43,437 nucleotides of DNA from Deltaproteobacteria bacterium (GTDB taxonomy: Bacteria > Desulfobacterota > GWC2-55-46 > UBA9637), in assembly GCA_030690165.1 (NCBI GenBank), contig JAUYHF010000049.1:1-43437 (forward strand), read 5' to 3'. Positions 33,310 through 41,499 of the stretch are shown here, piece after piece. Numbering within the stretch: the first letter of the stretch is position 1; the number at the start of each line of letters is the position of its first letter. Made by a program: the position numbers and the translations under genes. The notes under the pieces were generated by a model. It was not told the origin of the DNA, ran no database searches, and saw only the letters and a list, made by a program, of their open reading frames with translations.

Positions 33310-34326
33310 ATGGAAGAGAAAACAGCAGATAAACCGCAAGAAAAATTGGCTCAGGAAAAACAAATAGAGCGACTTATTGTATCCTCTTCTCCCCATTTTC
33401 TGAGGGATGAGGATATCCCAAAGATTATGCATGCTGTCATTTTAGCGCTCTTACCTGCTGTGGCTGCAAGCGTATATTTCTTTGGCTTTAGGGCGCTCAT
33501 GCTTATAATCGTATCTGCCGTGTCATGCCTTATTACAGAGTATGCCTGCCAGAAGATAAGAAAAAAGCCTGTAACAATTAGAGACGGCAGCGCGGCTATC
33601 ACAGGCATTCTCATGGCTTTGACCCTGCCGCCGAGTTTTCCTTATTATGGGGCTGTTCTGGGTTCAATATTTGCCGTAGGCGTCGGTAAACAGCTTTTCG
33701 GCGGAATAGGCTACAATATATTTAATCCCGCGCTCCTCGGAAGGGTATTTTTACAGGCAACATATCCTGTAATGATAACCACATGGAGCGAGCCGCTTTC
33801 TAAGGCTGCAAAGGCAGGTGTGGATGCCGTGTCTGCGGCAACACCGCTGGCGCTTATGAAATTTGAAGGTAAGTGGACATCGCATCTTGACCTTTTCTTC
33901 GGCAATACACCTGGTTCTATTGGAGAGACATCTGCGCTTGCAATACTTATGGGCGGGCTTTATCTCCGATACAGGGGTTATATAAACTGGAAGATGCCTC
34001 TGGGCTATCTTGGCTCAATGGCATTTTTAGGCGGGATATTCTGGCTTATAAACCCTTCAAAGTATCCTGATCCGCTCTTCCATATCCTTGCAGGCGGGGC
34101 AATGCTCGGCGCATGGTTTATGGTGACAGATATGGTGACATCGCCGGTAACGCCGCTTGGACAATGGATATTTGTGATATGCGGGGGGTTCCTCGCTATT
34201 ATCATCCGTTTATTCGGCGGCCTTCCTGAGGGAGTGATGTATTCCATACTTTTGATGAATGCCTTTGTGCCGTTATTAAATAAACATACAAGGCCGCGAT
34301 TTTTCGGAGAGGGAAGTAAGGTGTAA
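33310..34326 (+). CDS. rnfD: Rnf complex subunit RnfD (membrane, covalent FMN)
   Basis: 338 residues from ATG 33310 (ATG 33286 is an alternative giving 346). RnfD is an integral membrane subunit with covalently bound FMN. The flavinylation site is in DAVSAATPLALM, where the Thr before Pro is the attachment residue; SAAT replaces the more common SGAT. Multiple helices and motifs RDGSAAITGILMALTLP and GGIGYNIFNPALLGR are typical. The 5' region is formed by palindrome R1, so neither start has an ideal ribosome site (GGAG at 33288 is 18 bases from ATG 33310). It lies downstream of rnfC. Confidence 0.9.
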   Translation: MEEKTADKPQEKLAQEKQIERLIVSSSPHFLRDEDIPKIMHAVILALLPAVAASVYFFGFRALMLIIVSAVSCLITEYACQKIRKKPVTIRDGSAAITGILMALTLPPSFPYYGAVLGSIFAVGVGKQLFGGIGYNIFNPALLGRVFLQATYPVMITTWSEPLSKAAKAGVDAVSAATPLALMKFEGKWTSHLDLFFGNTPGSIGETSALAILMGGLYLRYRGYINWKMPLGYLGSMAFLGGIFWLINPSKYPDPLFHILAGGAMLGAWFMVTDMVTSPVTPLGQWIFVICGGFLAIIIRLFGGLPEGVMYSILLMNAFVPLLNKHTRPRFFGEGSKV

Positions 34327-34327
34327 C

Positions 34328-34486
34328 TCAAACCTTTAGGTTTGATGGTCTCAAGGCTGAGGCGGGTTCAGGTTTGCAACCTGAACCCATAAGTTCGTGA
34401 TTTTGAGAGATGTGAAATATTCAGGAGCAGGTTACAAACCTGCTCCCGCAAAAGCCCCGTAAGAGACTGAAGGTCTTACGAGGCTT
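34328..34486. repeat. Cluster of four hairpins between rnfD and rnfG
   Basis: Four palindromes in 159 bases: TCAAACCT-TT-AGGTTTGA (34328-34345), GGGTTCAGGTT-TGC-AACCTGAACCC (34364-34388), GGAGCAGGTT-ACA-AACCTGCTCC (34424-34446), and AAGCCCCGTAAGA paired with TCTTACGAGGCTT (34452-34464 and 34474-34486, one mismatch). The first is related to the repeat at 24383. No gene fits in this 184-base gap. Confidence 0.8.
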
Positions 34487-34510
34487 GAGTTACAGAAAAA
34501 TGGGAGCAGA

Positions 34511-35095
34511 TTGAATAATCTTGTTGTAAAAATGTTTCTCGTCTTAACGGTTATTGGTGCCATATCAGGCGGCATACTTGCAGGGGTTTTTCATGTTGCT
34601 GACCCGCTTATTCAGGCAAACAGGGAGAAAGAACTCAAGGAGGCAATATTTATTGTATTACCGGGGGCAAAGGATTACAAGATTATGGAAAAAGAGATTG
34701 ATAAAGAAAAGATTACTATATACAAAGGTGTTGATGCAGATGGCAAACCAGTAGGACTGGCATTCATTGCAGACGGAGGCGGATTTCAGGGGAACATACG
34801 AATTATGGTGGGGCTGAACACGGATTATCTAAAGCTTAGAGGCATAAAGGTTCTTGAACAGAACGAGACCCCTGGACTTGGGAACAGAATAAAAGAACCT
34901 GCATTTGTAGACCAGTTTAAAGGTCTTGAGATTAAGCCGAAGATAGAATATATTAAATACCGCAAGCCTGAAAAACCTAATCAGATAACAGCAATAACCG
35001 GCGCCACAATTTCATCGGATGCGGTCGTAAAAAATATAAACAACGCAGTGTCAAGGGTGTTGAAGGCATTTCCGCAGGAAGAGACGGTGAAATAA
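34511..35095 (+). CDS. rnfG: Rnf complex subunit RnfG (covalent FMN)
   Basis: 194 residues from a TTG start at 34511 (GGGAG four bases upstream). The next in-frame ATG at 34532 would be 26 bases from that site. One N-terminal helix (about 7-27) anchors a periplasmic FMN domain. The flavinylation motif is TGATISS at about residues 167-173, where the Thr carries FMN in relatives, and ETPGLGNRIKEP is a family motif. The TAATG junction overlaps the rnfE start by one base, implying coupled translation. Confidence 0.9.
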   Translation: MNNLVVKMFLVLTVIGAISGGILAGVFHVADPLIQANREKELKEAIFIVLPGAKDYKIMEKEIDKEKITIYKGVDADGKPVGLAFIADGGGFQGNIRIMVGLNTDYLKLRGIKVLEQNETPGLGNRIKEPAFVDQFKGLEIKPKIEYIKYRKPEKPNQITAITGATISSDAVVKNINNAVSRVLKAFPQEETVK

Positions 35096-35718
35096 TGGCA
35101 GACAACAATTACAATCTCTGGTATGAATTAAAAAAAGGGTTCTGGCAGGAGATACCGCCGTTCAGGCTTGTGCTTGGAACTTGTCCTACTCTTGCTGTTA
35201 CGAATTCTGTTATCAATGGGGTTGCAATGGGGCTGGCTACATTGTTTGTCTTACTCTGCTCAAATATAACTGTGTCTGCTATCAGAAAGATTGTGCCTGC
35301 CCAGGTAAGGATTGCGGCCTATGTTGTCATCATAGCCATGTATGTTACGGTCGCAGATATGTTTCTTGCGGCCATGTTTCCGCCAATATCCAAGGCGCTT
35401 GGGCCGTATGTGCCGCTCATTGTGGTAAACTGCATTATTTTGGGAAGGGCAGAGACATTTGCGCAAAAGAATCCGGTATTCCCCTCTATAATGGATGCAT
35501 TCGGTATCGGCATGGGATTCACAATGAGCCTTGCTGTAATGGGGACAATAAGAGAACTGCTTGGATTTGGCAGCATACTGAATATAAAACTTCTGGGTGA
35601 TTGGTTTGAGCCGTGGATAGTCATGATACTCCCGGGCGGCGCATTCATTGTGTTCGGATTTTTGGTGGCGCTGGTAAATTATCTGTCAAAAAGAAAGGCT
35701 GAAACAATCTGCCATTAA
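35095..35718 (+). CDS. rnfE: Rnf complex subunit RnfE (membrane)
   Basis: 207 residues, six predicted helices. RnfE and RnfA form the membrane pair of the Rnf complex that shares a half-membrane Fe-S centre. The paired motifs LGTCPTLAVTNSV (about 23-35) and VVNCIILGRAE are typical, with the cysteines of the Fe-S site (GTCPTLAVT, NCIILGRAE). ATG 35095 overlaps the rnfG stop. It is followed by palindrome R2 rather than directly by rnfA. Confidence 0.93.
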   Translation: MADNNYNLWYELKKGFWQEIPPFRLVLGTCPTLAVTNSVINGVAMGLATLFVLLCSNITVSAIRKIVPAQVRIAAYVVIIAMYVTVADMFLAAMFPPISKALGPYVPLIVVNCIILGRAETFAQKNPVFPSIMDAFGIGMGFTMSLAVMGTIRELLGFGSILNIKLLGDWFEPWIVMILPGGAFIVFGFLVALVNYLSKRKAETICH

Positions 35719-35720
35719 GG

Positions 35721-35812
35721 AAAATTGCAGATTGAAGATTGAAAAATGCAAAGTTAAAGGAGACTTTAAAATTTACAATTTGCACTTTTCAATTTTCATT
35801 TTGCAATGGAGC
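35721..35812. repeat. AT-rich imperfect palindrome R2, between rnfE and rnfA
   Basis: The left arm with ATTGAAAAATGCAAAG and GGAGACTTTAAAATTT is mirrored by TTTGCACTTTTCAATTTTC. It ends in ATGGAGC, which supplies GGAG nine bases before the rnfA start. ATGGAGCAAAGCGACATG is identical at the same position before rnfB. Confidence 0.7.
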
Positions 35813-35820
35813 AAAGCGAC

Positions 35821-36399
35821 ATGAAACTAATACTTATATTCATATCAGCATCGCTGATTAATAATTTTGTGCTGACCTACTTCCTCGGCATCTGTCCGTT
35901 TCTCGGTGTGTCCAACAAAACAGAGAATGCGCTCAATATGGGGCTTGCTACTACCTTTGTTATGACACTGACCGCCGCGATAACATGGCCCATCTATACT
36001 TATCTGATAGTCAGGTTTAATGTGCCATTTCTCGAGTATATCTCTTTCATCATAACCATAGCCGCGCTTGTGCAATTAGTTGAGATGTATATAAGAAAGA
36101 GCAGCCCGGCGCTTTACAGGGCATTGGGCATATTCCTCCCTTTGATTACAACAAACTGCGCTGTCCTGGGTCTTGCGCTTTTCATGGTTTTGAGAAAATA
36201 TAATTATCTGGAGAGCATAATCTTTGGGTTCGGCACAGGGGCAGGTTTTACCCTTGCCATACTTATGATGTCGGGCATCAGGGAAGAATTGGAATTTGCG
36301 GATGTGCCGGAGGTATTTCAGGGCGTCTCAATAACATTGATTATTGCCGGCATGCTGGCGCTGGCATTTATGGGATTTGCAGGGCTGATAAGAGGGTAA
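35821..36399 (+). CDS. rnfA: Rnf complex subunit RnfA (membrane)
   Basis: 192 residues from ATG 35821, the standard RnfA length. Starting at the upstream ATG 35806 would add MEQSD, which is encoded by the repeat and has no ribosome site. RnfA is homologous to RnfE. Motifs LINNFVLTYFLGICPFLGVS and TTNCAVLGLAL hold the half-site cysteines. Six helices are expected. GGAG at 35808-35811 is correctly spaced. The gene is followed by palindrome R3 and rnfB. Confidence 0.93.
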   Translation: MKLILIFISASLINNFVLTYFLGICPFLGVSNKTENALNMGLATTFVMTLTAAITWPIYTYLIVRFNVPFLEYISFIITIAALVQLVEMYIRKSSPALYRALGIFLPLITTNCAVLGLALFMVLRKYNYLESIIFGFGTGAGFTLAILMMSGIREELEFADVPEVFQGVSITLIIAGMLALAFMGFAGLIRG

Positions 36400-36400
36400 G

Positions 36401-36501
36401 TTAAAATGCAAATTGCAAAATGCAAATTGCAGAATGCAAAATTACGGAGGCATTTCCAGATTTTCAATTTGAAATTTGCACTTTGCATTTTCCAATGGAG
36501 C
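36401..36501. repeat. AT-rich imperfect palindrome R3, between rnfA and rnfB
   Basis: Repeated AATGCAAATTGC words on the left are mirrored by CAATTTGAAATTTGCACTTT on the right. The right end is ATGGAGC as in R1 and R2, giving GGAG nine bases before the rnfB start. Confidence 0.7.
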
Positions 36502-36509
36502 AAAGCGAC

Positions 36510-37364
36510 ATGACTGGCAACATAGTAATCATATCAATGGTAAGTATGGGCGGCATTGCTGCGGCCTTATCGCTTTTTCTTGCCTATGCGGATAAAAAAC
36601 TCAAGGTTGAGGAAGACCCGAGGATTGAGGCTCTTTTAAATATCCTTCCCAATACAAATTGCGGCGGCTGCGGCAGGGCAGGGTGCAGGGTGTTTGCAGA
36701 GGCGCTGGTACAGGGGACAGCCTCTGTAACAGGTTGTGTTGCAGGCGGTCAGGCTGTAGCTGATAATATTGCAGAATATCTCGGTGTGGGATCTGCTCAG
36801 GCCAACAGTATTGCGGCTGTTGTGCTGTGCAGGGGTGGCAATAGAGAAGCGGTAAGGAATGCGGTCTATAAAGGTGAGAGAACATGCGTTGCCGCCAATC
36901 TGACAGGCGGTGAAAAAACTTGCATTTATAGCTGCATCGGATACGGCGATTGCGTCCGCGTCTGCCAGTTTGACGCAATGACTATGAATGAGAACGGCCT
37001 GCCTGTTGTATTCCATGATGTCTGCAACGGGTGCGGCGCATGCGCAAGGGCATGTCCGAGGGATATTATAGAGATGCATCCGATTGAGCATAAGCTCTTT
37101 AACTATTGCAGGAACAAAGATAAAGGGGCTGTTGCGCGAAAAATATGCAAGGTGTCATGTATCGCGTGCGGTCTGTGTGTAAAGGATTGCGCAGTAGAAG
37201 GCGGCATAGAGGTGATAGACAACCTCGCTGTTATAAATTACAATAAATGCCCTCAGGACGACCAGCCTACAAAGAGATGTCCGACCGCCTGCATCCTTTT
37301 CGGGGAAGAGGAAAGTATGACAAAAGAGGCATACGAGGTATCTCTGCCAAAAAAAGCGGTTTAA
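36510..37364 (+). CDS. rnfB: Rnf complex subunit RnfB (ferredoxin-like, Fe-S)
   Basis: 284 residues from ATG 36510, chosen because GGAG from repeat R3 lies nine bases upstream. Upstream in-frame starts (36420, 36495) lie in the repeat. RnfB receives electrons from ferredoxin. An N-terminal helix (about 4-24) is followed by the four-Fe-S domain NCGGCGRAGC with a further Cys in TGCVAGG. Ferredoxin motifs CIGYGDCVRVCQF, CNGCGACARACP and CIACGLCVKDC follow, and CPTACILFG lies near the end. It is the last gene of the C-D-G-E-A-B set. Confidence 0.92.
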   Translation: MTGNIVIISMVSMGGIAAALSLFLAYADKKLKVEEDPRIEALLNILPNTNCGGCGRAGCRVFAEALVQGTASVTGCVAGGQAVADNIAEYLGVGSAQANSIAAVVLCRGGNREAVRNAVYKGERTCVAANLTGGEKTCIYSCIGYGDCVRVCQFDAMTMNENGLPVVFHDVCNGCGACARACPRDIIEMHPIEHKLFNYCRNKDKGAVARKICKVSCIACGLCVKDCAVEGGIEVIDNLAVINYNKCPQDDQPTKRCPTACILFGEEESMTKEAYEVSLPKKAV

Positions 37365-37406
37365 ATCCCTCCGTCAAATTATTAAAAAAAGCTAATTAAA
37401 TCTTAA

Positions 37407-37435
37407 CTGAAACTTAACCGTATTCTTGATATAAT
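37407..37435 (+). promoter_or_regulatory. Promoter giving a nearly leaderless transcript
   Basis: CTGAAA (37407-37412), 17 bases, and a perfect TATAAT (37430-37435). The predicted start is two or three bases before the ATG at 37445, which has no ribosome-binding site. Confidence 0.45.
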
Positions 37436-37444
37436 TATTTAAAG

Positions 37445-37891
37445 ATGGTGAATAAGATTAAAAAAAATAACAGCAAAAAATGGTTTACGCCGGTAATTAT
37501 CTCCCTCTCGGTTATCGGCCTTGGCGGCGGCTACTGGGTATCTTCTTATTTCGGCGGCAATCATTCGGAGGAGATAACGGATCTGGCCTCCATCAAAGGC
37601 GGAGAAACCAGGCCGACCATGTCGCCGGCGCTCTTTGTCGGCAAGGCTTCGGCAGCCTACGCTGTAGCAAAGGAGATACCGGAGGTATTGGACCATATTC
37701 ACTGCTACTGTGAATGCAAGAAACACCACAATCACAAAAGTCTTCTGACCTGTTATGTGACTAAACACGGCGCCGAATGCGACATCTGCATAGATGAGGC
37801 GATCAGGGCATATGAACTTTATAAAGAAGGCAAAGACACACTCACTATTAGAAAAACTATAGACAAAGAGTTTTCCCAATTTTCCCATTAA
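37445..37891 (+). CDS. PCYCGC-motif exported protein
   Basis: 148 residues. An N-terminal basic stretch and helix (about 13-33) anchor or export the protein. The body carries HCYCEC at about residues 86-91 followed by His95/His97, Cys103, His108 and a Cys112-x2-Cys115 pair (ECDICIDEA). This matches the PCYCGC-motif family, of unknown function, with many potential metal ligands. The ATG lacks a ribosome site; a TATAAT box ends nine bases before it. It leads the cytochrome c maturation genes, so a role in metal or heme delivery is possible. Confidence 0.75.
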   Translation: MVNKIKKNNSKKWFTPVIISLSVIGLGGGYWVSSYFGGNHSEEITDLASIKGGETRPTMSPALFVGKASAAYAVAKEIPEVLDHIHCYCECKKHHNHKSLLTCYVTKHGAECDICIDEAIRAYELYKEGKDTLTIRKTIDKEFSQFSH

Positions 37892-37902
37892 GGAGAAGAG
37901 CC

Positions 37903-38499
37903 TTGGGCAAAAAAGAGATTCTGATTATTATAGGGTTGGTTATACTTTCATTAGTTGTGGGCGTTGTGATTGGAAAGATGAAAGGCCAATCAGCTAAAAA
38001 GGATATTGCCTCACCGCCGGCTGCATATCAGGACAAGGCTCAAGAAGCAGCGCAGTCTCCAATCAATCAGCCGCCGTTTGGGCAATATGATTACACAGCG
38101 CAGATTCAGATGGTATTAAAGGAAAGACCCAACGATGCAAAGGCATTTGCAGAGGTTGGAGATATCTATTTTGACCAGCACAAATTTATTGACGCTATAG
38201 AATATTACAAGAAAGCGATTGCCATGGACCCTCAGGATATTGATGCATACAATGATATGGGGCTTTCTTATCACTACATAGGCAAGTCAGATGATGGGCT
38301 TAAATATGTGGAAGAAGGAATAAAAAAGAATCCTGCCTATCAGAGGCTATGGCTGACAAAGGGTTTTATACTTGCTATCAGGGGAAATATTGCTGATGCA
38401 AGGTCTGCATGGGAAAAGGCCTACCGCCTTGACCCTAATACTGATGTTGGAAGGTCGGCTGCAGGTTTTCTTGAGCAGTATAAAGGGGCCGCCAAGTGA
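37903..38499 (+). CDS. Membrane-anchored TPR protein
   Basis: 198 residues from a TTG start with AAGGAGAAG seven bases upstream, 11 bases after the previous gene. One helix at about 5-24, a Gln/Ala/Pro-rich linker, then three tetratricopeptide repeats (about 68-195) including AFAEVGDIYFDQHKFIDAIEY and AYNDMGLSYHYIGKSDDGL. TPR proteins of this layout (CcmI/CycH-like) present apocytochromes for heme attachment, and resB follows 31 bases later. That role is inferred from position. Confidence 0.85.
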   Translation: MGKKEILIIIGLVILSLVVGVVIGKMKGQSAKKDIASPPAAYQDKAQEAAQSPINQPPFGQYDYTAQIQMVLKERPNDAKAFAEVGDIYFDQHKFIDAIEYYKKAIAMDPQDIDAYNDMGLSYHYIGKSDDGLKYVEEGIKKNPAYQRLWLTKGFILAIRGNIADARSAWEKAYRLDPNTDVGRSAAGFLEQYKGAAK

Positions 38500-38530
38500 C
38501 ATGCTGCAAGATTCAACTTAAGGGGCGGCA

Positions 38531-40027
38531 GTGACAATATCCGATAAAAGAGTAGTGCAGACTATTGGCAGCAGGATATGGGGTTTTTTTGGCTCTTTGA
38601 GGCTTACGCTGTTTGTGCTCTTTTCCCTTGCTGCATTTTCTGTGGTAGGCACAGTTATACAGCAAAACCAGCCAACAGAATTTTATAGCGGGGAATATGG
38701 CAAATGGGCGCCTTTAATCCTGCGCATTGGTCTGGAAGACATGTATCATGCCTGGTGGTTTTCAACCCTCCTATTGCTCCTCATTTTGAATATAATTGTA
38801 TGCACCATTGACAGATTTCCTCCAAAATGGAAGACCACTTTAGAAAGCAAGGCAGATGTTGACGCAAGGTTCATTAAAAATCTGCTGAATAAGCATACGT
38901 TGATTCTTCAGGACGAACCCGCCTTTGTAAGGGAAAGGATACTGAATATCCTCAGAAAAAGAAGGTATAATGTAAAAGAGGCAAGATCCAATCGGGGGGC
39001 AGAGGGTATGTCTATATACGCATGGAAGGGAAGGACAGGGAGGTTCGGTTCTGATGTTGTTCATGTGAGCCTTCTCCTGATACTCTGTGGTGTTATAATA
39101 GGGAGTATAACCGGCTTCAAAGATTTTGGGGCATTTTATGAAGGAGAGGTTATAACCGTACCTGTAACAGAATTAAGATTAGGCATAGACCGTTCATGGC
39201 ACGGTATTCCGCTTCCAAAGATAGATAGGCAGAAAAAAGCGTCCGATATCCAACTGCGTCTTGATAAATTCTGGATAGACTATTATGAATCGGGACAGAT
39301 AAAACAGTATAACAGCGTCCTGACGCTTAGTGACAGCGGCAGGGAGGTTATTAAAGGAAGGCAGATATGGGTTAATGCGCCGCTCTCTTATAAGGGCATG
39401 ACCTTCTATCAGAGCAGTTACGGGACGGCATACGACAGGGTGAAGCAGGCTGAATTTTATTTAAAGAACAGTAAGACACATAAGACAATAACCCCGCCTT
39501 TTACCGCCCTCTGGAATACCCCGTATGATATTCCTGGCACTGATTATAGAATCAAGGTTGTTGGTTTTGTGTCTGATTTTGCATTTGACCCTGCAACCAG
39601 GACAGTATTTCCAAAGTCAGCAGAGCATAATAACCCGGCGATAAATATAGAAGTGTATAAAATGGGCAAACTTGTATCCAGACCGTGGCTGTTCTACAAT
39701 TATGCCGACCTCTTCGCAGCCATGCCTGATTCTGATTATGAGCTTGTATTTAGTGGCTATAAGGGTATATTATATACAGGTCTGTCCATCAATAAAGATC
39801 CGGGGACAAATGTTGTGTGGATTGGGTCTGCATTGATGGTAGTCGGCTTTTTTATGGCCTTTTTTATCTTCCATCAAAGGATATGGGTCAATATAAGAAA
39901 AGGCAGTCTGGAAACAGAGGTGCACATCGGCGGGATGATAAATAAAAATAAGTTTGTTTTTGAGAGGGAGTTGTCGGAAATAGTTGACGAGATTAAATCC
40001 GGCAGTTCCGGAGGGATAAAGCAATGA
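38531..40027 (+). CDS. resB: Cytochrome c biogenesis protein ResB
   Basis: 498 residues from a GTG start with AGGGGCGG just upstream. ResB and CcsA form the system II cytochrome c synthase that exports heme and attaches it to CxxCH motifs in the periplasm. Helices near the N-terminus (FGSLRLTLFVLFSLAAFSVVG and AWWFSTLLLLLILNIIVCTID), a third at about 180-197 and a C-terminal one flank a large periplasmic part with GMTFYQSSYG. The last four bases overlap the ccsA start. Confidence 0.9.
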   Translation: MTISDKRVVQTIGSRIWGFFGSLRLTLFVLFSLAAFSVVGTVIQQNQPTEFYSGEYGKWAPLILRIGLEDMYHAWWFSTLLLLLILNIIVCTIDRFPPKWKTTLESKADVDARFIKNLLNKHTLILQDEPAFVRERILNILRKRRYNVKEARSNRGAEGMSIYAWKGRTGRFGSDVVHVSLLLILCGVIIGSITGFKDFGAFYEGEVITVPVTELRLGIDRSWHGIPLPKIDRQKKASDIQLRLDKFWIDYYESGQIKQYNSVLTLSDSGREVIKGRQIWVNAPLSYKGMTFYQSSYGTAYDRVKQAEFYLKNSKTHKTITPPFTALWNTPYDIPGTDYRIKVVGFVSDFAFDPATRTVFPKSAEHNNPAINIEVYKMGKLVSRPWLFYNYADLFAAMPDSDYELVFSGYKGILYTGLSINKDPGTNVVWIGSALMVVGFFMAFFIFHQRIWVNIRKGSLETEVHIGGMINKNKFVFERELSEIVDEIKSGSSGGIKQ

Positions 40028-40869
40028 AAGTTATAATGAGTCTTTTATTTTTTGACATGGCATACTATTTTTATCTGGCCACAATGATTTTATATTTCGG
40101 TTACTGGATATTCAGGAAAGAATGGCTTGGCCAGGCCGCAACTGTTCTGGCAATTATCTCCACATTTGCAATCTCAATGATGCTGATATTCAGGACTAAG
40201 GAATCCGGTCATGCCCCATTTTCAAATCTCTACGAATCAATGGCCTTTTTTGTATGGATAACATCCATCGCCTATCTTGTCATGGAGTTTAAATACAGGA
40301 TAAAGGTCGTGGGCGCATTTGTAATGTCTATTGCATTTATAGCAATGATTGCCACATCTCAGCTGCCATATCGTTTTCAGGATATCCAACCGCTCAATCC
40401 GGCGCTTCAGAGCATCTGGTTTGAACTGCATGTGTTCGCGGCATTTATAGGATACGCCGGTTTTGGTCTGGCATTTGGCATGGCCTTAATGTATTTAATA
40501 AAGGCAAGGTTTGAGGAAAGGAAGTCATCTCATTTTTTGATAGACAGGTTCCCAGCGTCTGCAATCCTGGATGAACTCAGCTACAAGTCAATAGCGTGGG
40601 GTTTTATATTTTTTACGCTCGGAGCGCTTATACTCGGCGCTGTTTGGGCAAATAAGGCATGGGGGACTTACTGGAGTTGGGATCCCAAAGAGACATGGAG
40701 CCTTATTACATGGTTTGTCTACGCAGCCTACCTCCATGCGCGTATTACAAGGGGTTGGAGAGGGAAAAAGGCTGCCTATGTTGCCGTCTTTGGGTTTTTA
40801 TCAACCATATTCCTTTATTGGGGCGTAAGTTTTGTCTTGCCCGGTCTGCATGCTTATGCATCGCAATAA
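40024..40869 (+). CDS. ccsA: Cytochrome c biogenesis protein CcsA/ResC
   Basis: 281 residues with about eight helices. The heme-handling WWD signature is present as WGTYWSWDPKETWSLITW (about 217-234). His residues flank it in FELHVFAAFIGY and YLHARITRGW. It overlaps resB by four bases (ATGA), so the two synthase halves are co-translated. It supplies the many c-type cytochromes encoded at 26601-29931. Confidence 0.93.
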   Translation: MKVIMSLLFFDMAYYFYLATMILYFGYWIFRKEWLGQAATVLAIISTFAISMMLIFRTKESGHAPFSNLYESMAFFVWITSIAYLVMEFKYRIKVVGAFVMSIAFIAMIATSQLPYRFQDIQPLNPALQSIWFELHVFAAFIGYAGFGLAFGMALMYLIKARFEERKSSHFLIDRFPASAILDELSYKSIAWGFIFFTLGALILGAVWANKAWGTYWSWDPKETWSLITWFVYAAYLHARITRGWRGKKAAYVAVFGFLSTIFLYWGVSFVLPGLHAYASQ

Positions 40870-40884
40870 AAGAGGTTTCTTTCT

Positions 40885-41499
40885 ATGAACACTCCATCAA
40901 CTGAGAACAAGGGTTTATCCAGCAAGACGGCAATTGCCGTTGTTGTAGCGATAATTGTATCTGTGGTATTATTAATAATAACAGGGCAGAGGCATAAGTT
41001 TGAGCCTGTTTTGGAAGGGAAGACTGCCCCTGATTTTACCCTGCCCCAGATAGGTTCACTCGGCGGCAAAATGGTCAAACTTTCTGACTACAAGGGCAAG
41101 GTGGTTTTTGTGAACTTCTGGGCAACATGGTGCAAACCGTGCGAAGAAGAGATGCCGTCTATGCAGGTGATGTACGTGGCGCTTAAAAAGCAGTATCCGA
41201 ATTTTGAAATCTTGGCTGTAAGCATTGATAAAGGGGCCCCTGATATAGTAGAGTCCTTTGCAAAGAAATATGAGGTTACATTTCCCATACTACATGATAG
41301 AAATGGTAAGATAAAAGAGATTTATAAGACTACGGGTGTTCCGGAGACTTTTATAATAGACCAAAATGGTATTATAGCAGAAAAAGTATGGGGGCCAAGG
41401 GACTGGAGTAAACAGGATAGCATAAGAACAATTGTTGAACTTTTAACAAACGGGCCAAGAGCGGCTGATAAGTATAAGCAGAAGAAGGCAGAGTATTGA
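40885..41499 (+). CDS. TlpA/ResA-like membrane-anchored thioredoxin
   Basis: 204 residues. The N-terminal helix (about 14-33) anchors a periplasmic thioredoxin fold with active site Cys83-Lys-Pro-Cys86 (FWATWCKPCEEEMPS) and the cis-Pro loop GVPETFIID. ResA-type proteins reduce the CxxCH cysteines of apocytochromes before heme attachment. It lies 15 bases after ccsA. A second, related thioredoxin follows with a one-base overlap. Confidence 0.9.
   Translation: MNTPSTENKGLSSKTAIAVVVAIIVSVVLLIITGQRHKFEPVLEGKTAPDFTLPQIGSLGGKMVKLSDYKGKVVFVNFWATWCKPCEEEMPSMQVMYVALKKQYPNFEILAVSIDKGAPDIVESFAKKYEVTFPILHDRNGKIKEIYKTTGVPETFIIDQNGIIAEKVWGPRDWSKQDSIRTIVELLTNGPRAADKYKQKKAEY

Noticed and set aside
35806-35820. 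Start of rnfA (and likewise rnfB at 36495) at the ATG inside ATGGAGC
   Set aside because: The MEQSD residues come from the repeat element and are not part of the protein family; the second ATG has GGAG at nine bases.
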